From the NCBI GenBank assembly GCA_002007465.1, contig LNAC01000064.1, forward strand, positions 4,360,850 through 4,424,849: a stretch of 64,000 nt of DNA, written 5' to 3'. How positions within the stretch are numbered: position 1 is the first letter of the stretch; each line of letters starts with the position of its first letter. Both the position numbers and the translations under genes were made by a program. The notes beneath the pieces are model-generated. The model had not been told where the DNA came from, ran no database searches, and worked only from the letters and a program-made list of their open reading frames with translations. Below, piece by piece: positions 53,504 to 63,383 of this stretch. The stretch comes from Ailurus styani (lineage: Eukaryota; Chordata; Mammalia; Carnivora; Ailuridae).

Positions 53504-53708
53504 GTTTTTTTTTTTTTTAGATTTTATTTATTTATATGAGAGAGTAACACACACACACGAGAGAGCACGAGGAGCGGGGAAAGGCAGAGGGAGAGGGAGA
53601 AACAGACTTCCCACGGAGCAGGCAGCCCGATGTGGACCAATCCCAGGACCCTGAGATCATGACCTGAGCCAAAGACAGGCGTTCAACCAACAGAGCCAGC
53701 AGGCGCCC
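53504..53708 (-). mobile_element. CAN-SINE
   Basis: Minus-strand copy with a short CA run in the GA-rich tract and a degraded head (AACAGAGCCAGCAGGCG). Duplication unclear. Confidence 0.9.
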
Positions 53709-53749
53709 TCCCCAAAAGTTTTGACATAGGCCACGTAGATCATGTAAAT

Positions 53750-53945
53750 CAGTGCTTCCGAAAATGTGATTGAGGACCAGCAGCATTGGCATCACTTGGG
53801 AACCTGTTATGTTCCCATTCTTGGGACCCCCTCTGGATCCACTGAATCAGGGGTGGGGTCCAGCAACCCATGTTTTAACAAGCCCTTCAGGAGATTCTGA
53901 TGCCTGCTAATGTTTGAATGAAGTGTAACATGTACAGTGGGTGTA
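53750..53945. mobile_element. MER5A-type DNA transposon relic
   Basis: Blocks GGCATCACTTGGGAACCTGT, CTGAATCAGGGGTGGGGTCC, TTTTAACAAGCCCTTCAGGA and GATTCTGATGCCTGCTAA. Confidence 0.75.
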
Positions 53946-54177
53946 GAAAGCACTAGACTGCGGCTCTGTTAGGTGCTGCCAATCCTGGCATAGTCTAAAT
54001 TTTAGTATTTTTATCTTTAAAAACATGCCCAAGGGAACTAGTGATAAAATGAGATCAGAAATGAGCTGAGTCAACTCGATATCAAAAGGTTGTCACGTTG
54101 AGATATTTCTACCTTTTTTTTTTTTTTTTGGACAGTTACAGAGTGGTTGAAACTGTAGCCCCAGGCCCGAGCAAAGA

Positions 54178-54196
54178 GACTTCTGGGAAACGTAGT
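54178..54196 (-). promoter_or_regulatory. ZNF143/THAP11-like motif
   Basis: On the minus strand the bases read ACTACGTTTCCCAGAAGTC, matching about 15 of 19 positions of the ACTACAATTCCCAGAATGC consensus. Confidence 0.4.
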
Positions 54197-54974
54197 TTAT
54201 TTATTTATTATGGAGGTGCTCTGTAAAGGGAGGCTTTGAGAACCGTCTCCTGGCAAGGTCTGAGGTTTTCCAGGGCACCCCCAACTCAGTGAAAGAGAGC
54301 CGTTCGTGTTGTCACTGGCAGCAGCCCTCCGGTAAAAGCCCGCTGCATTTTATCTCGGTGTGTTTGTTTGTTCTGCTTGTTGAACACTGGCTTTCATACC
54401 ATCTCGTTCTGTAATTTAAAACTGACTTTATAATTAGGTCTGAAAAGGAATGGTTCCCAGGCAATTCCTTTATGAAACTGGTAAAGAAGCTGCGTTCGCG
54501 TTGGCTTGCTTCGGTGAAATCTGTCTGAGGGGGCTGCAGGGGCGCTCTGTTTGAAGGCATGTGGGGCTGGCTTCCCCTCTGTGTGTTTGGAGCGGGAAGG
54601 AAGGAGGGCTGACTTCTGCTCCTGGAAACCTCCTGTGGATGAGCAGAAGATGCTGGCCGGCTTTCTCTTTCATCTTTGGATGGTAAGTTCTGAATTGGTT
54701 CATGCGTGTAGACCTACCTGGCTCAAGACTAGCTATTTGGCCTTGAGGCAAAAGTTTAACCAGCTAAATTACAGGGGCCATGGGGGCTGTTTAGAGAGCA
54801 AGCTGAAAAGGATTATTGGTGTGCTAATTCAGTTTTCCCTTTGGGATTCCCTCCAACAGAGGCCTGAGACGTTCTAGTTAATTTGCATTCTTAAGAACTG
54901 GGTTCATCTCACTTCTCAGAGAGAAGATTTTGGCTGCATTTATGAATTGTCTTTGCTTCCGCATCTGGGGGTGT

Positions 54975-54993
54975 GACCACCAGGGGGTCTGGG
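54975..54993 (+). promoter_or_regulatory. CTCF-like binding motif
   Basis: Plus strand GACCACCAGGGGGTCTGGG fits the core CCACCAGGGGG exactly; the following GCGCT is replaced by TCTGG. Confidence 0.45.
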
Positions 54994-55452
54994 AGGGGAG
55001 AAGCAGGTCTAACTTGGCAGGACCTGGGGTCGCCACCGCCAGCTTCCACCAGAGCAACTCCACTTTATTTGTTTTTGGTTATTTACACTTCCCCTTAAGA
55101 CCTGTGGAGAAAATGCTTCACTGCTTTTAAAAGCTTGAAAACCACTGGTTTAGACTAGTTGTGTCCAGCCCAAACCTAGCCCTCTAAATCAAGTTAGTCT
55201 ACCTGCTACCCCACGAAACAAGCCTCTCTAACACTGAACGCACTGGGGACCACCTTTGGTCATCTCTAGTTGTTTTTGCCCACCAGCTCAGACGTCAAAC
55301 CCACCACTACCTCCAGATTCAGCCATCGCTCTCTCTGGTCCACTCACTGCCCGTGTGTGATACTCCATTCTCTTGCCCCTGTCTCACTCTGGTCTCCAAC
55401 TGCCTGGCATCTTGTCAGATTGTCAAGAACCTCACTCGAAGACAGGGAGGAC

Positions 55453-55680
55453 TTGGGGCACCTGGATGGCCTAGTTGGTTAAGCATCTGACTCTTCGTTT
55501 TGGCTTGGGTCATTGTCTCGGGGTTGTGGTCTCAGGGTCCTGGGATCGAGCCCTGTGTTGTCAGGCTCTGCACTCAGTGGGGAGTCTGCTTCCCCTCTCC
55601 CTCTTACTCTGCCTCTCCCCCTGCTTGCACACTCAATCTTTCTCTAAAATAAATAAATAAAACTTTAAAAAAAAAAAAAA
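55453..55680 (+). mobile_element. CAN-SINE
   Basis: Plus-strand copy: GGGGCACCTGGATGGCCTAG head, ATAAATAAATAAAAC and A14 tail. Target duplication GACAGGGAGG at 55441-55450 and 55681-55690. Confidence 0.95.
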
Positions 55681-55932
55681 GACAGGGAGGTCTCTTGAGC
55701 CCTAAATCCTTTGTAGCTACTTCGATTTGTGGTCATTTGTCCAGGCCTACATAATATGGTGTTCTTCTTGGTGCTATTGTCCAGAATGGAGTCACTCCTG
55801 CCGGCTGCTCCTTGTCTTGGATTCATCTCTACTGCTACATTTTCAGAGAACTGATTGCCAGCCTTCTACCAGAATTGAGCCATTGGGTCTTTAGTATGTT
55901 TTTTCCCCATCAGTTTCGTGGTTGTTCCATTT

Positions 55933-56140
55933 TATTTTATTTTTTAAAATGTTTTATTTATTTATTTGAAAGAGAGAGAGTGAGAGAGAGAGAGCATGAG
56001 AGGCGGGAGGGTCAGAGGGAGCTGCAGACTCCCCGCTGAGCAGAGAGCCTGAAGAGGGACTAGATTCTGAGACTCCAGGATCATGACCTGAGCTGAAGGC
56101 AGAAGGCAGTCGCTTAACCGACTGAGCTGCCCAGGTACCT
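55933..56140 (-). mobile_element. CAN-SINE
   Basis: Minus-strand copy. Duplication GGTTGTTCCATTT / GGTTATTCCATTT (one mismatch) at 55920-55932 and 56141-56153. Confidence 0.95.
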
Positions 56141-56359
56141 GGTTATTCCATTTAAGAAAATGGTGACCCCCCCCACCCCGGGTGTCCTGCTTCTGTTTGT
56201 CATTGCCCGCTGTGCCTGGCCCAGGGAAATAGCACAGCGGGAAGCACTGTTTCCGGGCAGGAAGTCGAATTTTGTCACCTCAGCCAGGGTGGTTTTAAGG
56301 ACGGTTCCTCAGAGCTACCAGTGAATGTCTAAGAAACGGAATGTGCCACAGCCAAAAGT

Positions 56360-56474
56360 TAGACTTTGACATCAGGAGGACTTGAGTTCTAACCCTGACT
56401 CTGTCACTTCCTAGCTGGTGACCTCAAACACTCCTCCTGATTCCTCATCTGTAACTATCTCAGAGGATTGTTAT
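56360..56474 (+). mobile_element. MIR SINE, cut by a CAN-SINE
   Basis: Blocks GGACTTGAGTTCTAACCCTG, CTCTGTCACTTCCTAGCTGG and TTCCTCATCTGTAACTATC. Its expected 3' part is lost or displaced at the SINE junction. Confidence 0.75.
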
Positions 56475-56488
56475 TGATTTTCTTCTCT

Positions 56489-56691
56489 CTCTCTCTCTCT
56501 TTTTTAATATTTTATTTATTTATTTGACACAGAGAGAGAGAGATCACAAGTAGACAGGCAGGCAGAGAGATAGGAGGAAGCAGGCTCCCTGCTAAGCAGG
56601 GAGCCTGATGTAGGGCTCGATCCCAGGACCCTGAGATCATGACCTGAGCCGAAGGCAGAGGCTTTAACCCACTGAGCCGTCCAGGCGCCCC
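56489..56691 (-). mobile_element. CAN-SINE, young subtype
   Basis: Minus-strand copy. Duplication TGATTTTCTTCTCT / TGATTTTTTTCTCT at 56475-56488 and 56692-56705 (one mismatch). Confidence 0.95.
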
Positions 56692-57067
56692 TGATTTTTT
56701 TCTCTTTTCCTTCAGCCCTTTCCATTGCACATGGGAGGTGCTCAAAAGGGCTACAGCTACCATTGCAGAGGCCTTCAGATAGATATGGAGAATCATGTTT
56801 TGTGGTCCCGACTCTCTGTCTACATGCCAGCTTGATCTGCTGTCCCACTATGGTGATTAGGAGGCTCATTGAAGTTTTTTTTTTTTTTTTTTATCTTACT
56901 GGGCCTTAGTGTTCATAACATGTTCCTGCTGAATGTATATAGACTCGACTCTGCAGAAAAACTGAGGTATTTTTTTCACTTCAAGTATAGTTAGTTGTCA
57001 GTTACAACAACTCTGTGCTTAAAACACTACTAGCATCTCATTGCTTTTCCATTGAAGTCCATAATTT

Positions 57068-57211
57068 GGAGCACCTGGGTGGCTCAGTCGGGTAAATGTC
57101 TGCTTTCAGCTCAGGTCATGATTCGGGGGTCTTGGGATCGAGCCCCACATTGGGCTCCCTGCTCAGCAGGGAGTCTGCTTCTCCCTTTTCCTCTGCCCCT
57201 CTCCCTGCTTG

Positions 57212-57245
<34 letters not shown>

Positions 57246-57262
57246 AAAACAACAAAAAAATT
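57068..57262 (+). mobile_element. CAN-SINE
   Basis: Plus-strand copy: GGAGCACCTGGGTGGCTCAG head, long (TC)n at 57213-57240 and an A-rich tail without the usual AATAAA array. Target duplication unclear. Confidence 0.92.
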
Positions 57263-57269
57263 CGAAAAC

Positions 57270-57790
57270 CCACAATTTAAGATGGCCTGCTGTCCTCGCC
57301 TGGTCTGGCCCTACTTCTTGTCAACTTCATTTTGCTCTTTGCCTTCTGTCATATTTCTCAGTTGTGTGGTGTCCCTGCTAGCCGTGGAGCCTCTACAGAT
57401 CACCCCTCCACCTAGAGCTCTACCCCGTGCCTGCTTCCTCTGCCGCTTTCCCCCACTGGCTTTGCCCCAGTAATTCCCCAGACGTACTTCCTCCCTCTCT
57501 TCTGCTCTGTGTTGTAGGGGGCTGACTCTCGCAAACTCCATTTTCCAGCCTTCCTTTCCAATTGGATTCTAGCTGTATTTGGTCACTGGAAAGCATTGGC
57601 AGAAAATTAGAGCGCAGAAGGAAGGGAAAAATCCAGGTAACCCCTCCCTGCCCAGCTCGTGCAGCATCTCTTTGCAGGCCCTGTACGGCCTCTATGGTTC
57701 CAGCAGCTGCCGACAGCCCCTCCGCTAGCCCGGGGTCCTGGGCACGGCACCGTGTGACCCCAGCCCTGCGGTGACGCAGCTTCCTCCCAT
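57270..57790. other. unique stretch
   Basis: Moderately GC-rich, with open frames on both strands but no recognisable protein and no convincing exon boundaries. Confidence 0.4.
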
Positions 57791-57799
57791 TGCTAATGT

Positions 57800-58240
57800 T
57801 ACTTCACTCTCCTGTTTGCTATTCACAGCCTTAATTCATAACCCATCCCTTAAACTAAATCTCCCCTAGTGAGCTGCCTGGTATGGGCTTTGTTTTCTTA
57901 TCTGATCCCTGACTGATTAAACCCCATTCATTGTTTGAATCTCAGCTCCTGGGGACGGAAAGCTTCCCTGACCTCCCTTTCTCCTCCCAGCACTTCCAGC
58001 AGCTAGAGCAAATCTCTCATTATACAATTTCGTAGCTCTGTGTACATTTCCTGTGTAGAACTTGTTCCAGTTTTAACTTTGTATTTATCTGTGACTATTT
58101 GATTCACTTGTCTCTGCCTCAAGAATATAAGTTTCATGAAGGTGGTCACCATGTCTTTCTTTGAGGGGATCACCCTTATTTTCTCAGCACCTAAAATAGT
58201 ATCTGGTAGATGTTATGACCTCAATGAATTAATCCTTTCA
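57800..58240 (+). mobile_element. L2 LINE 3' end
   Basis: Blocks CTTCCCTGACCTCCCTTTCT, TTGTCTCTGCCTCAAGAATA, AAGTTTCATGAAGGTGG, CAGCACCTAAAATAGTATCT and an end near CTCAATGAATTAATC. Confidence 0.7.
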
Positions 58241-58328
58241 AGAAGTTTTGTGATGCTGGGAACCATTGTGTGTTTGTTTGTTTGTTTGTTTTTCCTTTAA
58301 GGTGTTTATTTTGGTAAAAATAAACATT

Positions 58329-58868
58329 TTGTTTATTTATTTATTTATTTATCTTATTTCAGAGGTAGAGTTTACTGGTTCATCGGTTGTATATAACACC
58401 CAGTGCTCATTACATCATGTGTCCTCCTTAATGCCCATCACCCACTTACCCATTCCCCCCAGACCCCTCCCCTCCAGAAACCCTAAGTTTGTTCCTTATA
58501 GTTAAGAGTCTCTTATGGTTTGTCTCCCTCTCTGATTTTGTCTTATTTTATATTTCCCTCCTTCCCCTATGTTCATCTGTTTTGTTTCTTAAATTCCACG
58601 TATGAGTGAGATCATATATTTGTCTTTCTCTGACTGACTGATTTTGTTTAGCATAATCCTCTCTAGTTCTATCCATGTCATTGTAAATGGTAAGATCTCA
58701 TTTTTTGATGGCTGCATAGTATTCCATTGTATAGCTATACCACATCTTTATCCATTCATCTGTCAATGGACATCTGGGCTCTTTCCATATTTTAGCTATT
58801 GTGGACATTGCTGCTATAAACATTGGGGTACATGTGGTCCTTTGAATCTCTATGTTTGTATTGGGACC
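58329..58868 (-). mobile_element. L1 3' fragment (carnivore type)
   Basis: Antisense 3'UTR and extreme end of ORF2: AACACCCAGTGCTCATTACA, AAGAGTCTCTTATGGTTTGT, GGCTGCATAGTATTCCATTG, GCTGCTATAAACATTGGGGT. 5'-truncated, no intact frame. Confidence 0.93.
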
Positions 58869-59169
58869 CGTTGTTAAAACAATTGTTTTTGCCTAAAGCC
58901 ACAGAGAGTACTGCAATACCATCTACCAAGTTCCCTGTGTGATTGGGTATGGCCTTGTAAAGAAGATTAAATAAATCTCAGACAATTGAAGTACCCTATT
59001 AACAGTGGGAAATGTGTTGAACAAATCACCTATAATGCAGCTGTAACTGACCACATCATTATGGAGAATGACCTTAGGGACTTGAACAAACTTTTCATAA
59101 TATACCAGAGCCTGATCTCACCAAGAGTGTAAAATCCCTGGCTAATTAACTAAACCAAGACCAGGCCAA

Positions 59170-59590
59170 CTTGGATGGACCTAGAGGGTATGATGCTAAG
59201 TGGAATAAGTCAGACAGAGAAAGACAGATTCCATACAATTTTCTTATATGTGAAATGTAAAAGGCAAAACAAATGAACAAACAGAAAAACAGACTCTTAA
59301 ATACAAGAATAGACTGGTGGTTACCAGAGGGGAAGTGGGTGGGGGGATTGTTGAAATAAATAAAAGGTATTAAGAGGCACAAATTTCAGTTATAAAATAA
59401 ATAAATAAGTCGCAGAGATGAAAAGTACAGCATAGGGAATATAGTCAATAATATTGTAATAATGTTGCATGGTGACAGGTGGTGACTACACTACAGTGAG
59501 CAAGGAGTAAGCAAAGAATTGTCAAATCAATATGTTATACACCTTAAACTAATATAAAATTACATGCCAGTTGTATTTCAATTACAAAAA
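59170..59590 (+). mobile_element. L1 3' end, L1M-type
   Basis: Plus strand: ATGCTAAGTGGAATAAGTCA (end of ORF2 region), GGTGGTTACCAGAGGGGAAG, GCATAGGGAATATAGTCAAT, ATGTTATACACCTTAAACTA, GCCAGTTGTATTTCAATTA. Old and noncoding. Confidence 0.9.
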
Positions 59591-59636
59591 TAAATGAAAG
59601 TTTTTTGTTTTTTTGTGTTTTTTAAAGCAGTATGAG

Positions 59637-59819
59637 AGGGGCATCTAGGTGGCTCAGTCAGTTAAGCCTCTGCCTTCAGCTCAGCTCATGATCCTGGAGT
59701 CTGGGGATCGAGCCCTGAGTTAGGCTCCCTGCTCAGTAGAGAGCCTGCTTCTCCTTCTGCCCCTCACCACTCATTCTCTCTCTCTCAAATAAATAAATAA
59801 AATCTTCAAAAAAAAAAAA
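59637..59819 (+). mobile_element. CAN-SINE
   Basis: Plus-strand copy. Duplication AAAGCAGTATGAG / AAAGCAATATGAG at 59624-59636 and 59820-59832 (one mismatch). Confidence 0.95.
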
Positions 59820-60029
59820 AAAGCAATATGAGGGATTTCTAGTAAAACTACAGATTCAACATACATGTTTGCCTTCACTTCCTTCTGAAATTCCGCTAAA
59901 TGGATAGTAAAGGAATAAAAAAGGCAAAAATCTAAAAGTACACACACACACACAGAGACACACATACATATATACACAGTGGTATAAGAACCCATGGAAA
60001 TCAACAAATATGTAACTGTTTGGAAACTG

Positions 60030-60850
60030 GGAAACAGAGAACCTAAGTGATTGCAAGGAATAAAGCCAATAGAGAACAAGCAGATTCATTTCACTGAACC
60101 TCTGAAAATGTCAAGGGTGGAGGATACTAAGCCTCTAAGGGCAGAGGGGAAAGAGGGCCTGAAAAACCATGGGGATGAGCTGAAAATCTGTAGAAGAGGA
60201 ATTAGACCTCCAGATGGGCGCCCCAACCCTAAAAGTCAGCCGACAGCCTCTGGCTATCTCCCACCTTCCAGCAGAAGGTAGGAGGTTCATCTGGCAGAGA
60301 GATTGCTCCACAGACTTAATATCAATAAATGTAAATAAATTCATTTAAATAAATAAGTAAAATCTTAGGGAAAAAAACAAATAAGTAGAAAAAAACAAAC
60401 AAACAAGAAAAAAACAAACATAGATGAAGTAGGGACAATGTAGAAGGGCAAAAAGTAATTAAACAAATAAGTAAATAATACTTTTGAAGAGATGAGATAG
60501 TGTATCATGAAAAAAGAAAACATTGCTGTGATAAGTAAAGATTGAGAAAACATGAATTTTAGATTTCTTTACCAAAAATATATTCAATAGAAAGATTAGA
60601 ATTTGAGGAACTCTCCCAGCGAGGACACTAAGAGACAAAGAATTATAGTTAGTAACACTGTATTATATATTTGAAAGTTGCTAAGAGAGTAGATCTTAAA
60701 AATTTTCATCACAGGAAAAAAATCTGTAGCAATTATGGTGATGGATGTGAATTAGACTTAACTGCAGGGATCATTTTGTGATCATTCTGCATTATACATG
60801 TGAAACATATTATATGTCCATTATATCTAAATAAATATAAATTAGAAAAA
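60030..60850 (+). mobile_element. old L1M 3' region(s)
   Basis: Includes GAGGAATTAGACCTCCAGAT, CCGACAGCCTCTGGCTATCT, GGCAGAGAGATTGCTCC (60180-60310) and a second end GGATCATTTTGTGATCATTC, ATACATGTGAAACATATTAT (60690-60845). Probably more than one fragment. Confidence 0.65.
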
Positions 60851-61126
60851 ATTTATGGAAAAAAGAGACAAAGAGTAATTGGAGAGAGATAAGAAAACTA
60901 GAAGGTCACATGTGGGGGCCCTAGAATCTTCAACAACTAAATGATATAAAGAGAAATTGGGAGAGATGGTGGAGGAAATATAAATTAAGGGACTTACTAA
61001 CCAAATGCAATGTGAATCTTCATGGAATCCTGCTTAGAACTTTAAGCCAGCTGTGAAAAAAAATTAAAAAAATTAACAAGGAAATATGAACATGGACTGG
61101 GTATTACATAATGCTAAGAAGTTATT

Positions 61127-61312
61127 AAGGGACGCATGGGTGGCTCAGTTAAGTGTCTGCCTTCGGCTCAGGTCATGATCCCAGGGTCCTGGGATCGAGT
61201 CCCATATTGGCCTTCTTGCTCAGTGGGGAATCTGTTCTTCCCTCCCCCTGCCACTCCCCCATTTGTGCTCTCTCTCTCTCTGACAGATAAATACATAAAA
61301 TCTTTTCTAAAA
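61127..61312 (+). mobile_element. CAN-SINE
   Basis: Plus-strand copy with a short deletion in the head. Duplication AAGAAGTTATT / AAGAAATTATT at 61116-61126 and 61313-61323 (one mismatch). Confidence 0.93.
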
Positions 61313-61376
61313 AAGAAATTATTGATAATACTGTTAATGTGTTAATGGTGTATATAGTTATGTAAAAGTCCTTATT

Positions 61377-61498
61377 GGGCAGCCTGGTGGGCTCAGTTGA
61401 AAGAGCAATGTGACTTTTGATCTCTTGAGTCCTGAGTTGGAGCCCTGTGTTGGTGTAGGGATTACTAAAAAAAAAGTTAATAAAACTTAAAAAAAAAT
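61377..61498 (+). mobile_element. tRNA-Lys-type short CAN-SINE
   Basis: Plus strand: GGGCAGCCTGGTGGGCTCAG head, TTGGTGTAGGGATTACTAAA body end, A-rich tail. Same subtype as the outer element at 16537-16882. Confidence 0.88.
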
Positions 61499-61572
61499 TC
61501 TTATTTACTTGAGGTACATACTGAAGTATTTGTGGCATAACATCTGGGATTTGCTTTAAAATATGCTTTTTA

Positions 61573-61808
61573 GGGGCACCTGGGTGGCTCAGTGGGTTAA
61601 GCCTCTGCCTTCGCCTCAGGTCATGATCTCAGGGTCCTGGGATCCGGCTCAGGTCATGATCTCAGGGTCCTAGGATGGAGCCCTGCATCAGGCTCCCTGC
61701 TCAGCAGGGAGCCTGCTTCCTCCTCTCTCTCTGCCTGCCTCTCTGCCTACTTGTGATCTCTCTCTCTCTCTCTCTCTCTGTCAAATAAATAAATAAGATC
61801 TTTTTTTA
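61573..61808 (+). mobile_element. CAN-SINE with internal 33-bp duplication
   Basis: Plus-strand young-type copy. The block CTCAGGTCATGATCTCAGGG plus TCCT occurs at 61615-61638 and again at 61648-61671. Target sequence AAATATGCTTTTTA is repeated on both sides. Confidence 0.96.
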
Positions 61809-61939
61809 AAAATATGCTTTTTAAAAAAAGATAAAATATTAATTGGAGCTGGGTGATGGGCATATAGGGGGTCACTACAAAGTTCTCTCTACTTTTGCAC
61901 AGTTTTGTGATTTCTATAATAAAGCAGAAAAAAATTAGA

Positions 61940-62460
61940 GGATTATTTTAGACATCTGGCTAATGAGAATGTAAGAAAATGAAAGCAGAAAAAATAGAAG
62001 AAAAGAAATTATCAAATAAATAATTCAGGAAAATCTGCCAGGACTGAAGAACGCAAATTTCCAAACCTAGAGAGTTCCGTGACTCAGGACTAGAACAAGT
62101 GTTGTGACAGAAAGCAAGCAATCCCTTACAAAAGATAGGGACATGTCCAGAGGAACCTAAAGGTATCTAGAATTGCCAAATCTGGGACAATTTGAGCACC
62201 AAAATAAAGATAAACATAGATTATAATTCAGAATAAAATAAGTATTCATGATTCTATACTGATATAATTAAGTCCATTAATTAACTGGGAGAAGAGAAAG
62301 CTCTTTTACATAGTAGAATTCCAATTGATAAATATAGAAGGAACGATGAAAAGGAAAAAGCATCTTATTTTTTTCCTGATGAATTATTTGTTTGAACAAG
62401 ACAAAAACTTCTCCACATTGTTCCCTTTTACACAGAGAGGGGAATATTTAAAATATTTTA
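61940..62460 (+). mobile_element. old L1M internal/3' fragment
   Basis: AATCTGCCAGGACTGAAGAA, CAAATTTCCAAACCTAGAGA and later AATAAAGATAAACATAGATT resemble the noncoding 3' region of old L1s, upstream of the type seen at 60180. Edges uncertain. Confidence 0.5.
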
Positions 62461-62475
62461 GCTTTTATCTTTTTC

Positions 62476-62671
62476 TTTTCTTTTTTTTTTAAGATTTTAT
62501 TTATTTATTTGACACAGAGAGAGATCACAAGTAGGCAGAGAGGCAGAGAGAGAGGAGGAAGCAGGCTCCCTGCCGAGCAGAGAGCCCGATGTGGGCCTCG
62601 ATCCCAGGACCCTGAGATCATGACCTGAGCCAAAAGCAGAGGCTTTAACCCACTGAGCCACCCAGGCGCAG
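62476..62671 (-). mobile_element. CAN-SINE, young subtype
   Basis: Minus-strand copy lacking the last bases of the head. Flanks TTTTATCTTTTTC and TTTTATCTTTTTTC indicate the target duplication. Confidence 0.93.
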
Positions 62672-62876
62672 AGTTTTTATCTTTTTTCAACAGAATTCAT
62701 TTCAATCCGGTCCCAGGGCATACTTGAATTTTGGACAGTCATTCATTATACTGTGACCATACCAACATAGGGTGAAAACCCTGTAAACTCTTCCCTCCTA
62801 CATCTTTGTTTTCAAGCTAATTGTGGCCTTGTTTGCATAAGCCCCTCTATCATCAACTTCATCATTATCTCCTTTT

Positions 62877-63311
62877 AAAATTTATTTATTTATTTATTTA
62901 TAACTTAAAATTCAATTGGCCAACATGTATTACATCATTACCTTCAGATGTAGAGTTCAATAATTCATCAGTTGCATGCAACACCCAGTGCTCATCACAT
63001 CAGGTGCCTTCTTTAAAGGCCATCACCCAATTACCCCATCCCCCTACCCACCTCCCTTTCAGCAACCCTCAGTTTGTTTCCTATAGTTAAGAGTCTCTTA
63101 CAGTTTGTCTCCCTCTCTGATTATTTCCCAATCCGTTTTCCCTCCCTCCCTTTATGGTTCTCTGGCTATTCCTTATATTCCACATATGATTGAAACTATT
63201 TGATAATTATCCTTCTCTGCCTGACTTATTTCATTCAGCATAATACCCTCCAGTTCCATCCACATCGATGCAAATAGCAAGATTTCATTTTTTGATGGCT
63301 GAGTAGTATTT

Positions 63312-63383
<72 letters not shown>

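Larger units (their letters stand above)
54100..55440. other. repeat-poor island between SINEs
   Basis: About 1.3 kb without a clear transposon in a repeat-dense area. It keeps CpGs (for example 54490-54515) and contains a ZNF143-like and a CTCF-like motif. I see no exon. It is a candidate regulatory element. Confidence 0.45.
60890..61935 (+). mobile_element. one ancient repeat end split by three CAN-SINEs
   Basis: Pieces at 60890-61126, 61324-61376, 61499-61572 and 61824-61935 read in order as one old 3' end: GGACTTACTAACCAAATGCA, ATGGACTGGGTATTACATAA, GAGGTACATACTGAAGTATT, CTGGGATTTGCTTTAAAATA, GGAGCTGGGTGATGGGCATA, GTGATTTCTATAATAAAG. Probably L1M-related; family not fixed. Confidence 0.65.

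Noticed and set aside
16559..62671. tRNA genes (heads of the SINEs contain tRNA-like promoter boxes)
   Set aside because: Each is part of a CAN-SINE with a CT-rich body and A-tail; the cloverleaf is degraded and no functional tRNA gene is supported.
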